Source: Nitrospiria bacterium (GTDB taxonomy: Bacteria > Nitrospirota > CAKKRA01 > 9FT-COMBO-42-15). From it: 7,112 nt of DNA. Both the position numbers and the translations under genes were made by a program. Below, one piece after another: positions 1-5,997 of this stretch. Under the pieces are notes generated by a model. The model had not been told where the DNA came from. It searched no databases and was given only the letters and a program-made list of their open reading frames with translations. The first letter of the stretch is position 1, and every line of letters starts with the position of its first letter. The DNA lies in assembly GCA_919903585.1 (NCBI GenBank), contig CAKKST010000329.1, forward strand, positions 1 to 7,112, written 5' to 3'.

Positions 1-324
1 CATCAATTTTGGAATCTGTTCAGGAAATGCAAAAGAAAAGTCACCCTTGCTCATCGTCACCTGCCTGTATTTTCCAGCCCATTCGTAAATATCACCAAGC
101 CAGAGTTTATGAATTTTACATATGTCAGGAGCAGTGAAGCGGTGGTCAACGGCAAAAATGGTCGTCAATTCTTCAATAGTTCGCATTTGTTCCGCTTTCT
201 CGCGCCTGTCCATTTCACGCTTGCTTTTTATGCCGAGCTTGTTTCTGAGCACCCTGCCGCGGGAGCCCGGTTCAGGCTGGTCTTCTATGAGATGCGAAGT
301 ATCGTAGCGCTTAGATTTTTTCAT
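1..324 (-). CDS. Fic/DOC family protein, N-terminal part (runs off left edge)
   Basis: The frame is open from an ATG at 324 to the window edge, giving the first 108 residues. It begins MKKSKRYDTS and contains PGSRGRVLRNKLGIKSKR (19-36), then IHKLWLGDIYEWAGKYRQV (71-89) and SKGDFSFAFPEQIP (92-105). The second and third stretches are the classic start of the Fic fold: the helix and the beta-hairpin flap before the catalytic loop. The GSRGRVLRN...KSKREMDR leader is typical of the so-called cell filamentation Fic proteins. Fic enzymes usually transfer AMP from ATP to a target protein. The catalytic HPFxxGNGR loop would lie beyond the edge, so activity cannot be judged. I see no (S/T)xxxE(G/N) inhibitory motif in the visible part; the closest, SHLIED (10-15), has D instead of G/N. 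It follows the helicase at 182 bp with its own likely promoter. Family call confident; function inferred. Confidence 0.88.
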   Translation of the reverse strand, partial: MKKSKRYDTSHLIEDQPEPGSRGRVLRNKLGIKSKREMDRREKAEQMRTIEELTTIFAVDHRFTAPDICKIHKLWLGDIYEWAGKYRQVTMSKGDFSFAFPEQIPKLM

Positions 325-505
325 CTGTTAAAGGTTGCTATAATGTTAGTTTATACAGATAAATTATAGCATATGGAAACCGGATGTATTTTGATAAGAT
401 GGCGGAAATAAAGGACTGCCCCAATGTACATTTTTTGCTTGTAGAGATTGTCTTCTGTGAAAGGCAATAGTCGGATACTGAGCAGGACTCTGATGATACC
501 GCCTC
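325..505. other. Intergenic region between the helicase and Fic genes
   Basis: This 181-bp stretch separates the helicase stop from the Fic start. Apart from the extended -10 promoter I see no gene. On the minus strand there is no hairpin plus T-run after the helicase stop, so no intrinsic terminator is evident. A plus-strand frame crossing it has no recognisable similarity. Confidence 0.5.
363..371 (-). promoter_or_regulatory. Extended -10 promoter for the Fic gene
   Basis: On the minus strand the sequence reads TGCTATAAT, a perfect extended -10 (TGnTATAAT), about 40 bp upstream of the Fic ATG. The -35 position (386-391, AAATAC) is poor, as is common for extended -10 promoters. This would give the Fic gene its own transcript separate from the helicase upstream. 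Confidence 0.55.
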
Positions 506-1960
506 TTATGCGGCCACCCGCTCTATCGCTGTTACAAGCTTTTGCGCAAATGACGATTCGGCATGATAGGTCATTACCAAATGCTCCATGGCCCTGGTCA
601 TTCCGACATACAGAAGCCGCGCCTCTTCCGCCGGATCAAAATCCTTCCATGGCAAATATCCTACTCCCGGAATCGCGACAACCGGGAATTCCAGACCTTT
701 GCTGCTGTGCATGGTCATTACCTTTACACTGTCAGCCGATGAATCGAAGTGGCGGCTCTCCCAGCTTCCCTGCAACCACTCTACAGGGATTCCAGCCCTG
801 CGTAACCTGTTCATAACTTCTTCACCCATGAACTTCACCCTATAAATGATCGCCATTTCGCGCCAAGCAATACCCTCATCGTGATACTGGCGGAAACACT
901 CAATGATATAATCAACCTCTACCCCGAGGTTCGGACGATGGGTAATAAGAGGAACCGCACCATGTCGGCCTGCGCTTTCCGGCGCAATAACAGGAATGCC
1001 ATCTTCTTCCGCCTCATGAGGATCGAGGGCCTCTCTCGCAAACTCATATGCCACCGCCAGCACCTCTGCGGTATTTCGATAATTAATGCGCAAGATGGAA
1101 GTACGCCCACGCGCCTGAATACCGACAGTGGCAAATCTGAACTTCGAGCGATTTGTATTTCCATAGATGGATTGCGCGTCATCGTAGAGCAATAAAAGGG
1201 AATTTGTCTGAGGATCAATCATCTGCGCCATAATTTTAAGCCACTCCGGCTTGAAGTCATGCCCCTCGTCTATAAGCACAGAGCCATACTGGGCCGTGGG
1301 TATCTGGCCGCGCTCCACTCCATCAATTACCCTTTCCACTAATTCGGCGCAGTACTTTTGAACATCATCAGGCGAATGCTGGGGAGAGGATACATGATAA
1401 AGCTTAAGCTGCTCACTGCACCAGCCGTGGAAATGGCGCACCGAAATCTGTTGTGAGAGTCCCTTTGTTTCCATCATCTGCTCAAGCCGCGCTGCGAGGG
1501 CTTTATTGAAACAAAGCGCAAGAATGGGTTTCCTGAGCATCATTGCCAGATATTGGGCTCGATAAACCAGAATCATGGTCTTACCTGAGCCTGCCGTCCC
1601 ATGTATAACGCGATGCCCTTCCCCCAAACTGCGCGCAAGCTGTTCCTGCTGCAAATCCATGACGCGGATGAGATCGGGGATGGCATCTTTCAGGGTTGCC
1701 TTCTGCGGTTCTTCACCGAGAAGCGAAAGCTGGTGCGGCTCGACACGTATCTCAGGGAACAGGTGCCACCGAATGCGTTCGATCTCCGGCATTGTCAGTA
1801 CATGGCTGAACTCTACGGTAAACATGCGCCAGAGCCGCGATTGAAATTCTTCAGGGTTAGCAGACTCCGTCATCTCGTCTTTACAGATAACCCTGCCAGG
1901 CTCGATTACTTCATGTAAATCCGTACTCTCGAACTGCTTGCGGGTGATGTTGGTTAGCAC
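506..1960 (-). CDS. UvrD-like superfamily 1 helicase, missing its N-terminal NERD domain
   Basis: This 484-residue protein has the full set of UvrD/Rep helicase motifs: LQQEQLAR (103-110), Walker A GTAGSGKT (121-128), motif II DEGHD (231-235), YDDAQSIYG (259-267), INYRN (292-296), VMTMHSSKGLEFPVV (414-428) and LLYVGMTRA (449-457). Such enzymes use ATP to move along and unwind DNA. The start used is a GTG at 1960, the only usual start codon in this frame before the upstream stop at 2090-2092. The frame is family-like well before it: translating upstream of the GTG gives ENDPALKIHDGRYQGKLLF then PWGYGV, the C-terminal end of the NERD nuclease-related domain that normally precedes this helicase. 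The gene is therefore 5'-truncated. It overlaps the stop of the upstream nuclease gene by 7 bp, so translation may depend on coupling. The helicase core looks intact; whether it is made is uncertain. Confidence 0.85.
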   Translation of the reverse strand: MLTNITRKQFESTDLHEVIEPGRVICKDEMTESANPEEFQSRLWRMFTVEFSHVLTMPEIERIRWHLFPEIRVEPHQLSLLGEEPQKATLKDAIPDLIRVMDLQQEQLARSLGEGHRVIHGTAGSGKTMILVYRAQYLAMMLRKPILALCFNKALAARLEQMMETKGLSQQISVRHFHGWCSEQLKLYHVSSPQHSPDDVQKYCAELVERVIDGVERGQIPTAQYGSVLIDEGHDFKPEWLKIMAQMIDPQTNSLLLLYDDAQSIYGNTNRSKFRFATVGIQARGRTSILRINYRNTAEVLAVAYEFAREALDPHEAEEDGIPVIAPESAGRHGAVPLITHRPNLGVEVDYIIECFRQYHDEGIAWREMAIIYRVKFMGEEVMNRLRRAGIPVEWLQGSWESRHFDSSADSVKVMTMHSSKGLEFPVVAIPGVGYLPWKDFDPAEEARLLYVGMTRAMEHLVMTYHAESSFAQKLVTAIERVAA

Positions 1961-2889
1961 AACACCGTAACCCCATGGGAATAGCAGTTTCCCTTGATAC
2001 CGTCCATCATGTATCTTAAGGGCGGGATCGTTTTCAAACTTATTATGGAATCGTTTTCGCGGGGCAATTTTACTTTGTCGTTCAGCAGATTAAGGTAAAA
2101 CTCCATCTTGCCCTTGTATTCAGGTTTGAAATCACCAATTTTCAGCTCTATGGCTACAAGGCATTGCAGCTCGCGATGATAAAGCAACAGGTCAATAAAA
2201 AAATCTTCCTCATCTACAGTAAGCCTGAACTGATTGCCGAGAAACGCAAAGCTGTAGCCCATCTCACAAAGAAAGTTCCGGATGTTTTTTATAAGCGCCT
2301 GTTCAAGCTGATGTTCGGAGTGTTCGTCTGCCAGTTCCAGAAAATCAAAGGTATAATGGTCTTTTACTGCCAGTTTCGCATGATTCTTTATGCTATCGGG
2401 CACAGTCTTGTCAAAATTTGTCTGATTCAGAAGATATTTTTCGTATGATTTGTTTTCAATCTGATGAATGAGCACATTCTTTGACCAGCCGAACTTTTTT
2501 GTTGCCGTTATGTAAAATTGCCGCTCATGGGCATCTTTGCATTTCTCGAAAATAAGAATGTTGTGCGACCATGCAATTTCTCGCACCAGTGGTGCGAGTT
2601 TTGGATTGTCAGCATAGGTTTCATAAAATAGTCTTGTTCTCCAAAGATTTGACGAAGAGAATCCACCGATGCCGGGGAATTCTTTCTGCAGATCCTTTGC
2701 CAATTGAGTTACTACAGCCTTTCCCCATGTATGCCCTTTTTGTCTTTCTTGAATCATACGGCCGATATCCCAATACAATGTGATTAGTTCCTTGTTGACC
2801 GCTTTTAATGCCTCATATTGAGCAGAACGGATTCTTTGCTTGATGTCCGTCAATAATTCTGAATATCCGCTATGGCTTATGGCGCTCAT
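1954..2889 (-). CDS. YhcG/DUF1016-type PDDEXK nuclease, C-terminus replaced by out-of-frame tail
   Basis: The 311-residue product has both family domains. The N-terminal DUF1016 part is at about 10-165, including YWDIGRMIQERQ (39-50), FPGIGGFSSSNLWRTRLFYE (71-90) and REIAWSHNILI (103-113). The PDDEXK nuclease core follows, with FFIDLLLYHRELQCLVAIEL (230-249); D233, E248 and K250 are the likely metal/catalytic residues. Family resemblance continues through FKPEYKGKMEFYLNLLNDKV (254-273) to PRENDSI (276-282) and then stops. Relatives continue with a GIILCK-type strand and ~60 more residues, whereas residues 283-311 here come from reading the NERD-helicase sequence in the wrong frame. ATG at 2889 has GAGGA three bases upstream. 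Members of this family occur beside type I restriction genes, as here. The catalytic core is present, but the missing strand and helix may abolish activity. Confidence 0.85.
   Translation of the reverse strand: MSAISHSGYSELLTDIKQRIRSAQYEALKAVNKELITLYWDIGRMIQERQKGHTWGKAVVTQLAKDLQKEFPGIGGFSSSNLWRTRLFYETYADNPKLAPLVREIAWSHNILIFEKCKDAHERQFYITATKKFGWSKNVLIHQIENKSYEKYLLNQTNFDKTVPDSIKNHAKLAVKDHYTFDFLELADEHSEHQLEQALIKNIRNFLCEMGYSFAFLGNQFRLTVDEEDFFIDLLLYHRELQCLVAIELKIGDFKPEYKGKMEFYLNLLNDKVKLPRENDSIISLKTIPPLRYMMDGIKGNCYSHGVTVLC
2027..2058 (-). other. Deletion junction fusing yhcG to the NERD-helicase gene
   Basis: On the minus strand GAAAACGAT occurs twice, at 2050-2058 and 2027-2035, separated by 14 bp. 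In the yhcG frame the first copy encodes END of PRENDSI, the last family-like residues. In the helicase frame the second encodes END of ENDPALK, the first family-like residues. yhcG homology stops and NERD homology begins within this interval, in different frames. This is what a deletion between two neighbouring genes leaves behind. Confidence 0.7.
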
Positions 2890-2942
2890 CTGTCCTCTTT
2901 TCTAATAGTTTCAGTTCTCATACAAACACACTCAAAAATAAG

Positions 2943-3030
2943 TTTACTTTGAGACTCAAAAGTAAACCTGTCAATATTTAAATTTACTTTTACCTCGGAA
3001 AGTAAAATAAGAATCGTTTTATTTTACTTT
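2943..3030. repeat. 40-bp periodic array of TTTACTTT/AAAGTAAA octamers (candidate operators)
   Basis: Exact octamers occur at 2943-2950 (TTTACTTT), 2959-2966 (AAAGTAAA), 2983-2990 (TTTACTTT), 2999-3006 (AAAGTAAA) and 3023-3030 (TTTACTTT). Orientation alternates and start-to-start distances are 16, 24, 16 and 24. The result is two complete 24-bp dyads, TTTACTTT-N8-AAAGTAAA, exactly 40 bp apart, plus a third half-site. The array sits upstream of yhcG, and its last octamer overlaps the hsdM stop codon. A TTGACA (2969-2974, minus strand) lies between the two dyads, without a convincing -10 at 16-18 bp. A repressor-binding array is the simplest reading; the protein is unknown. Confidence 0.7.
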
Positions 3031-3032
3031 CC
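2997..3032. repeat. Perfect 14-bp inverted repeat after hsdM
   Basis: GGAAAGTAAAATAA (2997-3010) is perfectly repeated in inverse at 3019-3032, with an 8-base spacer. It overlaps the octamer array and the end of the hsdM remnant. It could form a hairpin in the hsdM transcript, but no T-run follows, so an operator is more likely than a terminator. Confidence 0.6.
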
Positions 3033-3312
3033 TATTGTTGCCAGCCTGCTTAAATTTTCCAGAATCGCTTTATTCAGCTTACCTTCCTCAGCAATCTGCC
3101 CTTCCAACTCCGCTTTCAACGCATTAAACCTTTCGGCAAAATTGAAGTCGTCTTCATCATCAGGCAGGCCGATGTATCTGCCGGGTGTCAGTGACGATGT
3201 GCTTGTACTCGGCAGCGTCCATATTCTTCCGCAGCTTGTCCGCTGCCTTCCAGAGCTTCTTCTCTAACGGTTCATCATTCTGGTTCTTTTTCTCTTTAAC
3301 AATCCGGGCCAT
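3024..3312 (-). pseudogene. hsdM: hsdM remnant: type I restriction-modification DNA methyltransferase with internal deletion and frameshift
   Basis: From the ATG at 3312, with AAGGAG eight bases upstream (3321-3326), the frame reads MARIVKEKKNQNDEPLEKKL then WKAADKLRKNMDAAEYKHIV. This is the start of HsdM, the methylase subunit of type I restriction-modification systems. After residue 40 it runs only to a TGA at 3160-3162. In another frame, from about 3194 to the TAA at 3024-3026, the sequence encodes LTPGRYIGLPDDEDDFNFAE, RFNALKAELEGQIAEEGKLN and a short tail, which is the C-terminal end of HsdM. Everything between is missing, including the SAM-binding and NPPY catalytic motifs: several hundred residues compared with a normal HsdM. 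The join near 3190-3195 is out of frame. The start and ribosome site survive, so a ~50-residue peptide might still be made. No hsdS or hsdR is in the window. Confidence 0.9.
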
Positions 3313-3320
3313 CTACCACT

Positions 3321-3326
3321 CTCCTT
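3321..3326 (-). promoter_or_regulatory. Ribosome binding site of the hsdM remnant
   Basis: AAGGAG on the minus strand lies eight bases before the ATG at 3310-3312. This strong site fixes the start of the remnant. Confidence 0.75.
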
Positions 3327-3356
3327 ATAACACCCAATAACACCTAATAACACCTA
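3327..3356. repeat. Three tandem 10-bp repeats upstream of the hsdM ribosome site
   Basis: ATAACACCCA, ATAACACCTA and ATAACACCTA follow one another without spacing; the minus strand reads TAGGTGTTAT. They end directly against the AAGGAG of hsdM and so lie in its 5' leader. The unit is close to one helical turn. Confidence 0.7.
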
Positions 3357-3492
3357 AAAACCTCTCTAAGATTATTAGTGACACATCCCTCGCTCCACCT
3401 CGTTGAAAACATAATAAACTTTTTCACCTATCCTTCTCTCCCAAATCACCAAATCATGCCACAGCCCCGCAAGCCTTCCCCATTCCCCGCAC

Positions 3493-3526
3493 CAGAATTC
3501 CGCCTCAAAAGACGAGGCTAATTCTG
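3493..3526. repeat. Imperfect palindrome downstream of anmK
   Basis: CAGAATT (3493-3499) pairs with AATTCTG (3520-3526), and inside it GCCTC (3502-3506) pairs with GAGGC (3514-3518) around a 7-base loop. It lies 22 bp past the anmK stop. No T-run follows on the minus strand, so it could be a weak transcript end or a dispersed REP-like repeat. Confidence 0.5.
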
Positions 3527-3547
3527 CCGTCCCCTTTTGCGCTTAAA

Positions 3548-4717
3548 CTATCTTAGCCGCCTAAAATTCTTCCCCGGTACAATCTTTCCCATTACAACCG
3601 AATGCCCTGCGCCTGTTGCAGTGGGGACGTTGCTTGGGATGCTCTGGATGGTCTCATAAGCAAAGAGGGCAAAGGCCATTGCCTCTATGGCCTTGCTGGA
3701 ATAGCCCATGTCTTCAAAGGTCAGGACAGGTATGGGGCCGATTGCCTTCTGCATCAGGCTAAGGATGGTTTTGTTTCTGCTTCCTCCTCCACCGACAATT
3801 ATCCCGCTTACCTCTCCCCGTGATAGTATAAAGCGTTTGATATTATGAATAATAGAGAAGGCAGTGTATGCGGTTACTGTGGCAAGGGCATCTTTTTGTG
3901 AGAGGTTTTTATTTTTTATAATCTTTAAAATTTCATTCAGCATAATATTGCCAAAGGACTCCCGTCCTGTTGTCTTTGGAGGCCTTTTATTTATAAAGGG
4001 ATGGGACATAAGATGGGAGATAAGATAGTCGTTTATTTTTCCCCTTGATGCAAGGCCGCCGTTTTTATCAATACCCTTTTTGCCGTCTGTAAGTTTATGT
4101 ATTAAGCCGTCTATAAGCATATTTCCCGGGCCTGTGTCAAAGGCAGCAATCCTTTCAAAATTCCTATCAGGGATATAGGTAATATTGCTGATCCCGCCGA
4201 TATTAACAATAACACTGGAGAGCCTCGGCTGATTAAAAAGGATGTAGTGAAGATATGGTGTAAGAGGCGCGCCCTCGCCGCCTGCTGCAATATCCCCCGG
4301 CCTGAAATCTGCAACAACAGTAAGTCCAGTCCTCTCAGCAATAATGGAGGGTTCTGCGATCTGCAGGGTTGATCTTACAGAGAACCTTCCCTCTCTCCTC
4401 GGCTCCGGGAGATGATGTATTGTCTGGCCGTGTGAGCCGATCAGGCTAACATTAGCCATTTTCATACCAGCAGCCTTTACAATCCGGTGTGCAGCATCAG
4501 AAAAGAGCTCGCCGAGGTAAAAGTTTATATGGCAGATTTCATCTACCTTACCTTTTACAGATAACTCAATTATCCTCTCTTTTAGACCCTTTGGATAAGG
4601 ATATGTCTTGTAGGCAAGAAGCTTGAGCCTGCTATTTAGGCCCTTTCCTTTAATATCTACCAGCGCTGCATCAATACCGTCAGTGGATGTGCCTGAGATA
4701 AGACCGATAACCCTCAT
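3548..4717 (-). CDS. anmK: Anhydro-N-acetylmuramic acid kinase
   Basis: AnmK phosphorylates and opens 1,6-anhydro-N-acetylmuramic acid to give MurNAc-6-phosphate, a cytoplasmic step in recycling peptidoglycan sugars. The 389 residues match the family's usual length. The signature motifs are in order: GLISGTSTDGIDAALVDI (5-22, nucleotide-binding start), GSHGQTIHHLP (94-104), DFRPGDIAAGGEGAPLTPY (137-155, which should hold the catalytic aspartate, probably D142), VNIGGISNITYIP (171-183), FDTGPGNMLIDG (193-204) and IIVGGGGSRN (306-315), followed by GYSSKAIEAMAFAL (338-351). These place it in the ASKHA sugar-kinase fold. The ATG at 4717 overlaps the upstream amidohydrolase stop as ATGA, and AGGA lies four bases upstream, so the two are translationally coupled. 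No lesion is visible. Confidence 0.95.
   Translation of the reverse strand: MRVIGLISGTSTDGIDAALVDIKGKGLNSRLKLLAYKTYPYPKGLKERIIELSVKGKVDEICHINFYLGELFSDAAHRIVKAAGMKMANVSLIGSHGQTIHHLPEPRREGRFSVRSTLQIAEPSIIAERTGLTVVADFRPGDIAAGGEGAPLTPYLHYILFNQPRLSSVIVNIGGISNITYIPDRNFERIAAFDTGPGNMLIDGLIHKLTDGKKGIDKNGGLASRGKINDYLISHLMSHPFINKRPPKTTGRESFGNIMLNEILKIIKNKNLSQKDALATVTAYTAFSIIHNIKRFILSRGEVSGIIVGGGGSRNKTILSLMQKAIGPIPVLTFEDMGYSSKAIEAMAFALFAYETIQSIPSNVPTATGAGHSVVMGKIVPGKNFRRLR
4714..4717 (-). other. ATGA start-stop overlap coupling the M20 gene to anmK
   Basis: The TGA of the amidohydrolase (4714-4716) shares bases with the ATG of anmK (4715-4717). This is strong evidence for one transcript and coupled translation. 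Confidence 0.9.
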
Positions 4718-5880
4718 ATTTTCCTGTGCGGCCCCTTCATCCTTTTTAGAAGCTCTTTATCCAATATAATATCTGCTGCTGTCATGGCCATTGCCTTGGC
4801 AGCTACAATCATCCCCTTCATCCCAGATTCAGAGCAGGCCATCTCCTTAAATTCCAGTGTATGGTGCGGTATCTGTTTATGGCAGATATCAAGATTTGGA
4901 TGGAGTGTGGGTATAATCTGGCTTACATTACCGACATCTGATGAGCCGAGCTCCTTGTATTCATCCTCTTTTTTCAACCTTATGCCGAGGGATAAAAGAT
5001 TTTTTCTAAAGGCCTCGGATAACGGATAGTTTGGCCTGAATGCCTCGTATGCATTCTCGCCTACTGTTATCTTTACCTTTGCCCCTGTTGCCTTTGCTGC
5101 TGCTGCAAAACACTCCTTTACCTTTTCTAATACCTTTTTGGCGTCCTTCATCTGAAGCGCACGCACAAGGAATATCCCTGATGTATATGCAGGTATAATA
5201 TTCGGCGCAGCGCCGCCGTTTGTAATTATCCCATGTATGCGGACATCAGGCCTCAACTGCTGCCTTAAGGCGCTGATGTTGTTATATGCCATGATCAGCG
5301 CATCAAGGGCATTGATGCCCTTCCATGGAGATGCTGCAGCATGTGCAGGCCGGCCAGAATATTCTACAGTAACATCTATGGCAGCGAGGGAGCGCTTTAC
5401 AACCTCTGTGTCATTTGACGGGTGAACCATCATTGCAGCATCAAGGTCATTAAATATACCCTTTTTTGCAAGGATGACCTTGCCGCCGCCCTTCTCTTCT
5501 GCAGGCGTCCCGACGACCACTATTCTTCCTTTTATGTCAGCCTGCGACAGGGCAATGGCAGCGCCAATTGACGCAGGGCCGATAAGATTGTGGCCGCAGC
5601 CATGACCTACTTCGGGCAGGGCATCGTATTCTGCAAGGAAGCCTATGGCAGGCCTGCTGTCCCCTTTTTGATAAACAGCACGAAAGGCGGTTTCTAACCC
5701 TGCAATACCCGTTTCAATCTTAAATCCGTATTTTTCTAATGCAGATGTAAGGAGCTGTGATGCAAAATACTCTTCAAAGGCAAGTTCAGGTTTTTTATGT
5801 ATCTCCTTTGCCAGAGAGATGAGAAGCGGTGAGAGTCCATCAACCCTTTGTATGAGCCTTTCCTTTATAGCGGTTAACAT
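4714..5880 (-). CDS. M20-family metallopeptidase/amidohydrolase (AbgB/carboxypeptidase-like)
   Basis: M20 enzymes hydrolyse amide bonds of small peptides or acylated amino acids using a metal centre in the cytoplasm. The 388 residues are a normal full length. Expected landmarks are present: HKKPELAFEE (28-37), FLAEYDALPEVGHGCGHN (81-98, with C95 and H97 as likely metal ligands), GTPAEEKGGGK (124-134, with E128/E129 as catalytic base and ligand), MVHP (151-154), the dimerisation-domain GRPAHAAASPWKGINALDA (176-194, with H180), NGGAAPNIIP (221-230), GSSDVGNVS (312-320) and IPHHTLEF (337-344). The Cys-type GHGCGHN places it with the AbgB/HipO-like amidohydrolases; the true substrate cannot be read. 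It is first in an operon with anmK, which hints at recycling of wall-derived peptides, but that is inference. There is no good Shine-Dalgarno before the ATG at 5880. Confidence 0.9.
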   Translation of the reverse strand: MLTAIKERLIQRVDGLSPLLISLAKEIHKKPELAFEEYFASQLLTSALEKYGFKIETGIAGLETAFRAVYQKGDSRPAIGFLAEYDALPEVGHGCGHNLIGPASIGAAIALSQADIKGRIVVVGTPAEEKGGGKVILAKKGIFNDLDAAMMVHPSNDTEVVKRSLAAIDVTVEYSGRPAHAAASPWKGINALDALIMAYNNISALRQQLRPDVRIHGIITNGGAAPNIIPAYTSGIFLVRALQMKDAKKVLEKVKECFAAAAKATGAKVKITVGENAYEAFRPNYPLSEAFRKNLLSLGIRLKKEDEYKELGSSDVGNVSQIIPTLHPNLDICHKQIPHHTLEFKEMACSESGMKGMIVAAKAMAMTAADIILDKELLKRMKGPHRKI

Positions 5881-5886
5881 GGGCTA

Positions 5887-5915
5887 AATTTACCCTTTTT
5901 GGGGCAATGAGTCAA
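5887..5915 (-). promoter_or_regulatory. Promoter of the M20-anmK operon, possibly leaderless
   Basis: The minus strand has TTGACT (5910-5915), a 17-bp spacer and TAAATT (5887-5892). Only six bases separate the -10 from the ATG at 5880, so transcription would start at or next to the start codon. This fits the lack of a clear ribosome site there. Confidence 0.55.
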
Positions 5916-5943
5916 GAGGGAAAGTCCGGCCAAAAAATTTATC

Positions 5944-5972
5944 TTGACGAGGCCTTATAGATTTATTATATT
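5944..5972 (+). promoter_or_regulatory. secG promoter
   Basis: TTGACG (5944-5949), a 17-bp spacer and TATATT (5967-5972) form a good sigma70-type promoter. The secG ATG follows 25 bp after the -10. It diverges from the amidohydrolase promoter, the two -35 boxes being 28 bp apart. Confidence 0.65.
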
Positions 5973-5982
5973 ATATAACAGT

Positions 5983-5987
5983 GGAGG
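5983..5987 (+). promoter_or_regulatory. Ribosome binding site of secG
   Basis: GGAGG lies ten bases before the ATG at 5998, with a second AAGG-like match closer in (5990-5993). Together they support the chosen start. Confidence 0.7.
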
Positions 5988-5997
5988 TTAAGGTAAT

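Larger units (their letters stand above)
3313..3547. other. Intergenic region between anmK and the hsdM remnant
   Basis: This 235-bp stretch is the boundary between the housekeeping block and the accessory island. It holds the tandem 10-bp repeats and an imperfect hairpin. I see no gene and no convincing promoter, although the hsdM promoter should lie here. Confidence 0.5.

Noticed and set aside
109..369. Open frame on the plus strand over the left end
   Set aside because: It is antisense to the Fic gene, which has a clear family match, and its own translation resembles nothing.
448..816. 122-codon plus-strand frame
   Set aside because: Most of it is antisense to the helicase C-terminus; no ribosome site or family motif.
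919..1218. Second minus-strand frame inside the helicase gene
   Set aside because: Lies entirely within the helicase coding region in another frame and carries no recognisable motif.
1961..2089. Upstream start for the helicase
   Set aside because: The frame is open and family-like from about 2035, but contains no ATG, GTG or TTG before the stop at 2090-2092, so only the GTG at 1960 is usable.
2943..3030. CRISPR array or replication iterons
   Set aside because: The repeated unit is only 8 bp, alternates in orientation and has no spacer-sized variable segments; no cas or rep gene is present.
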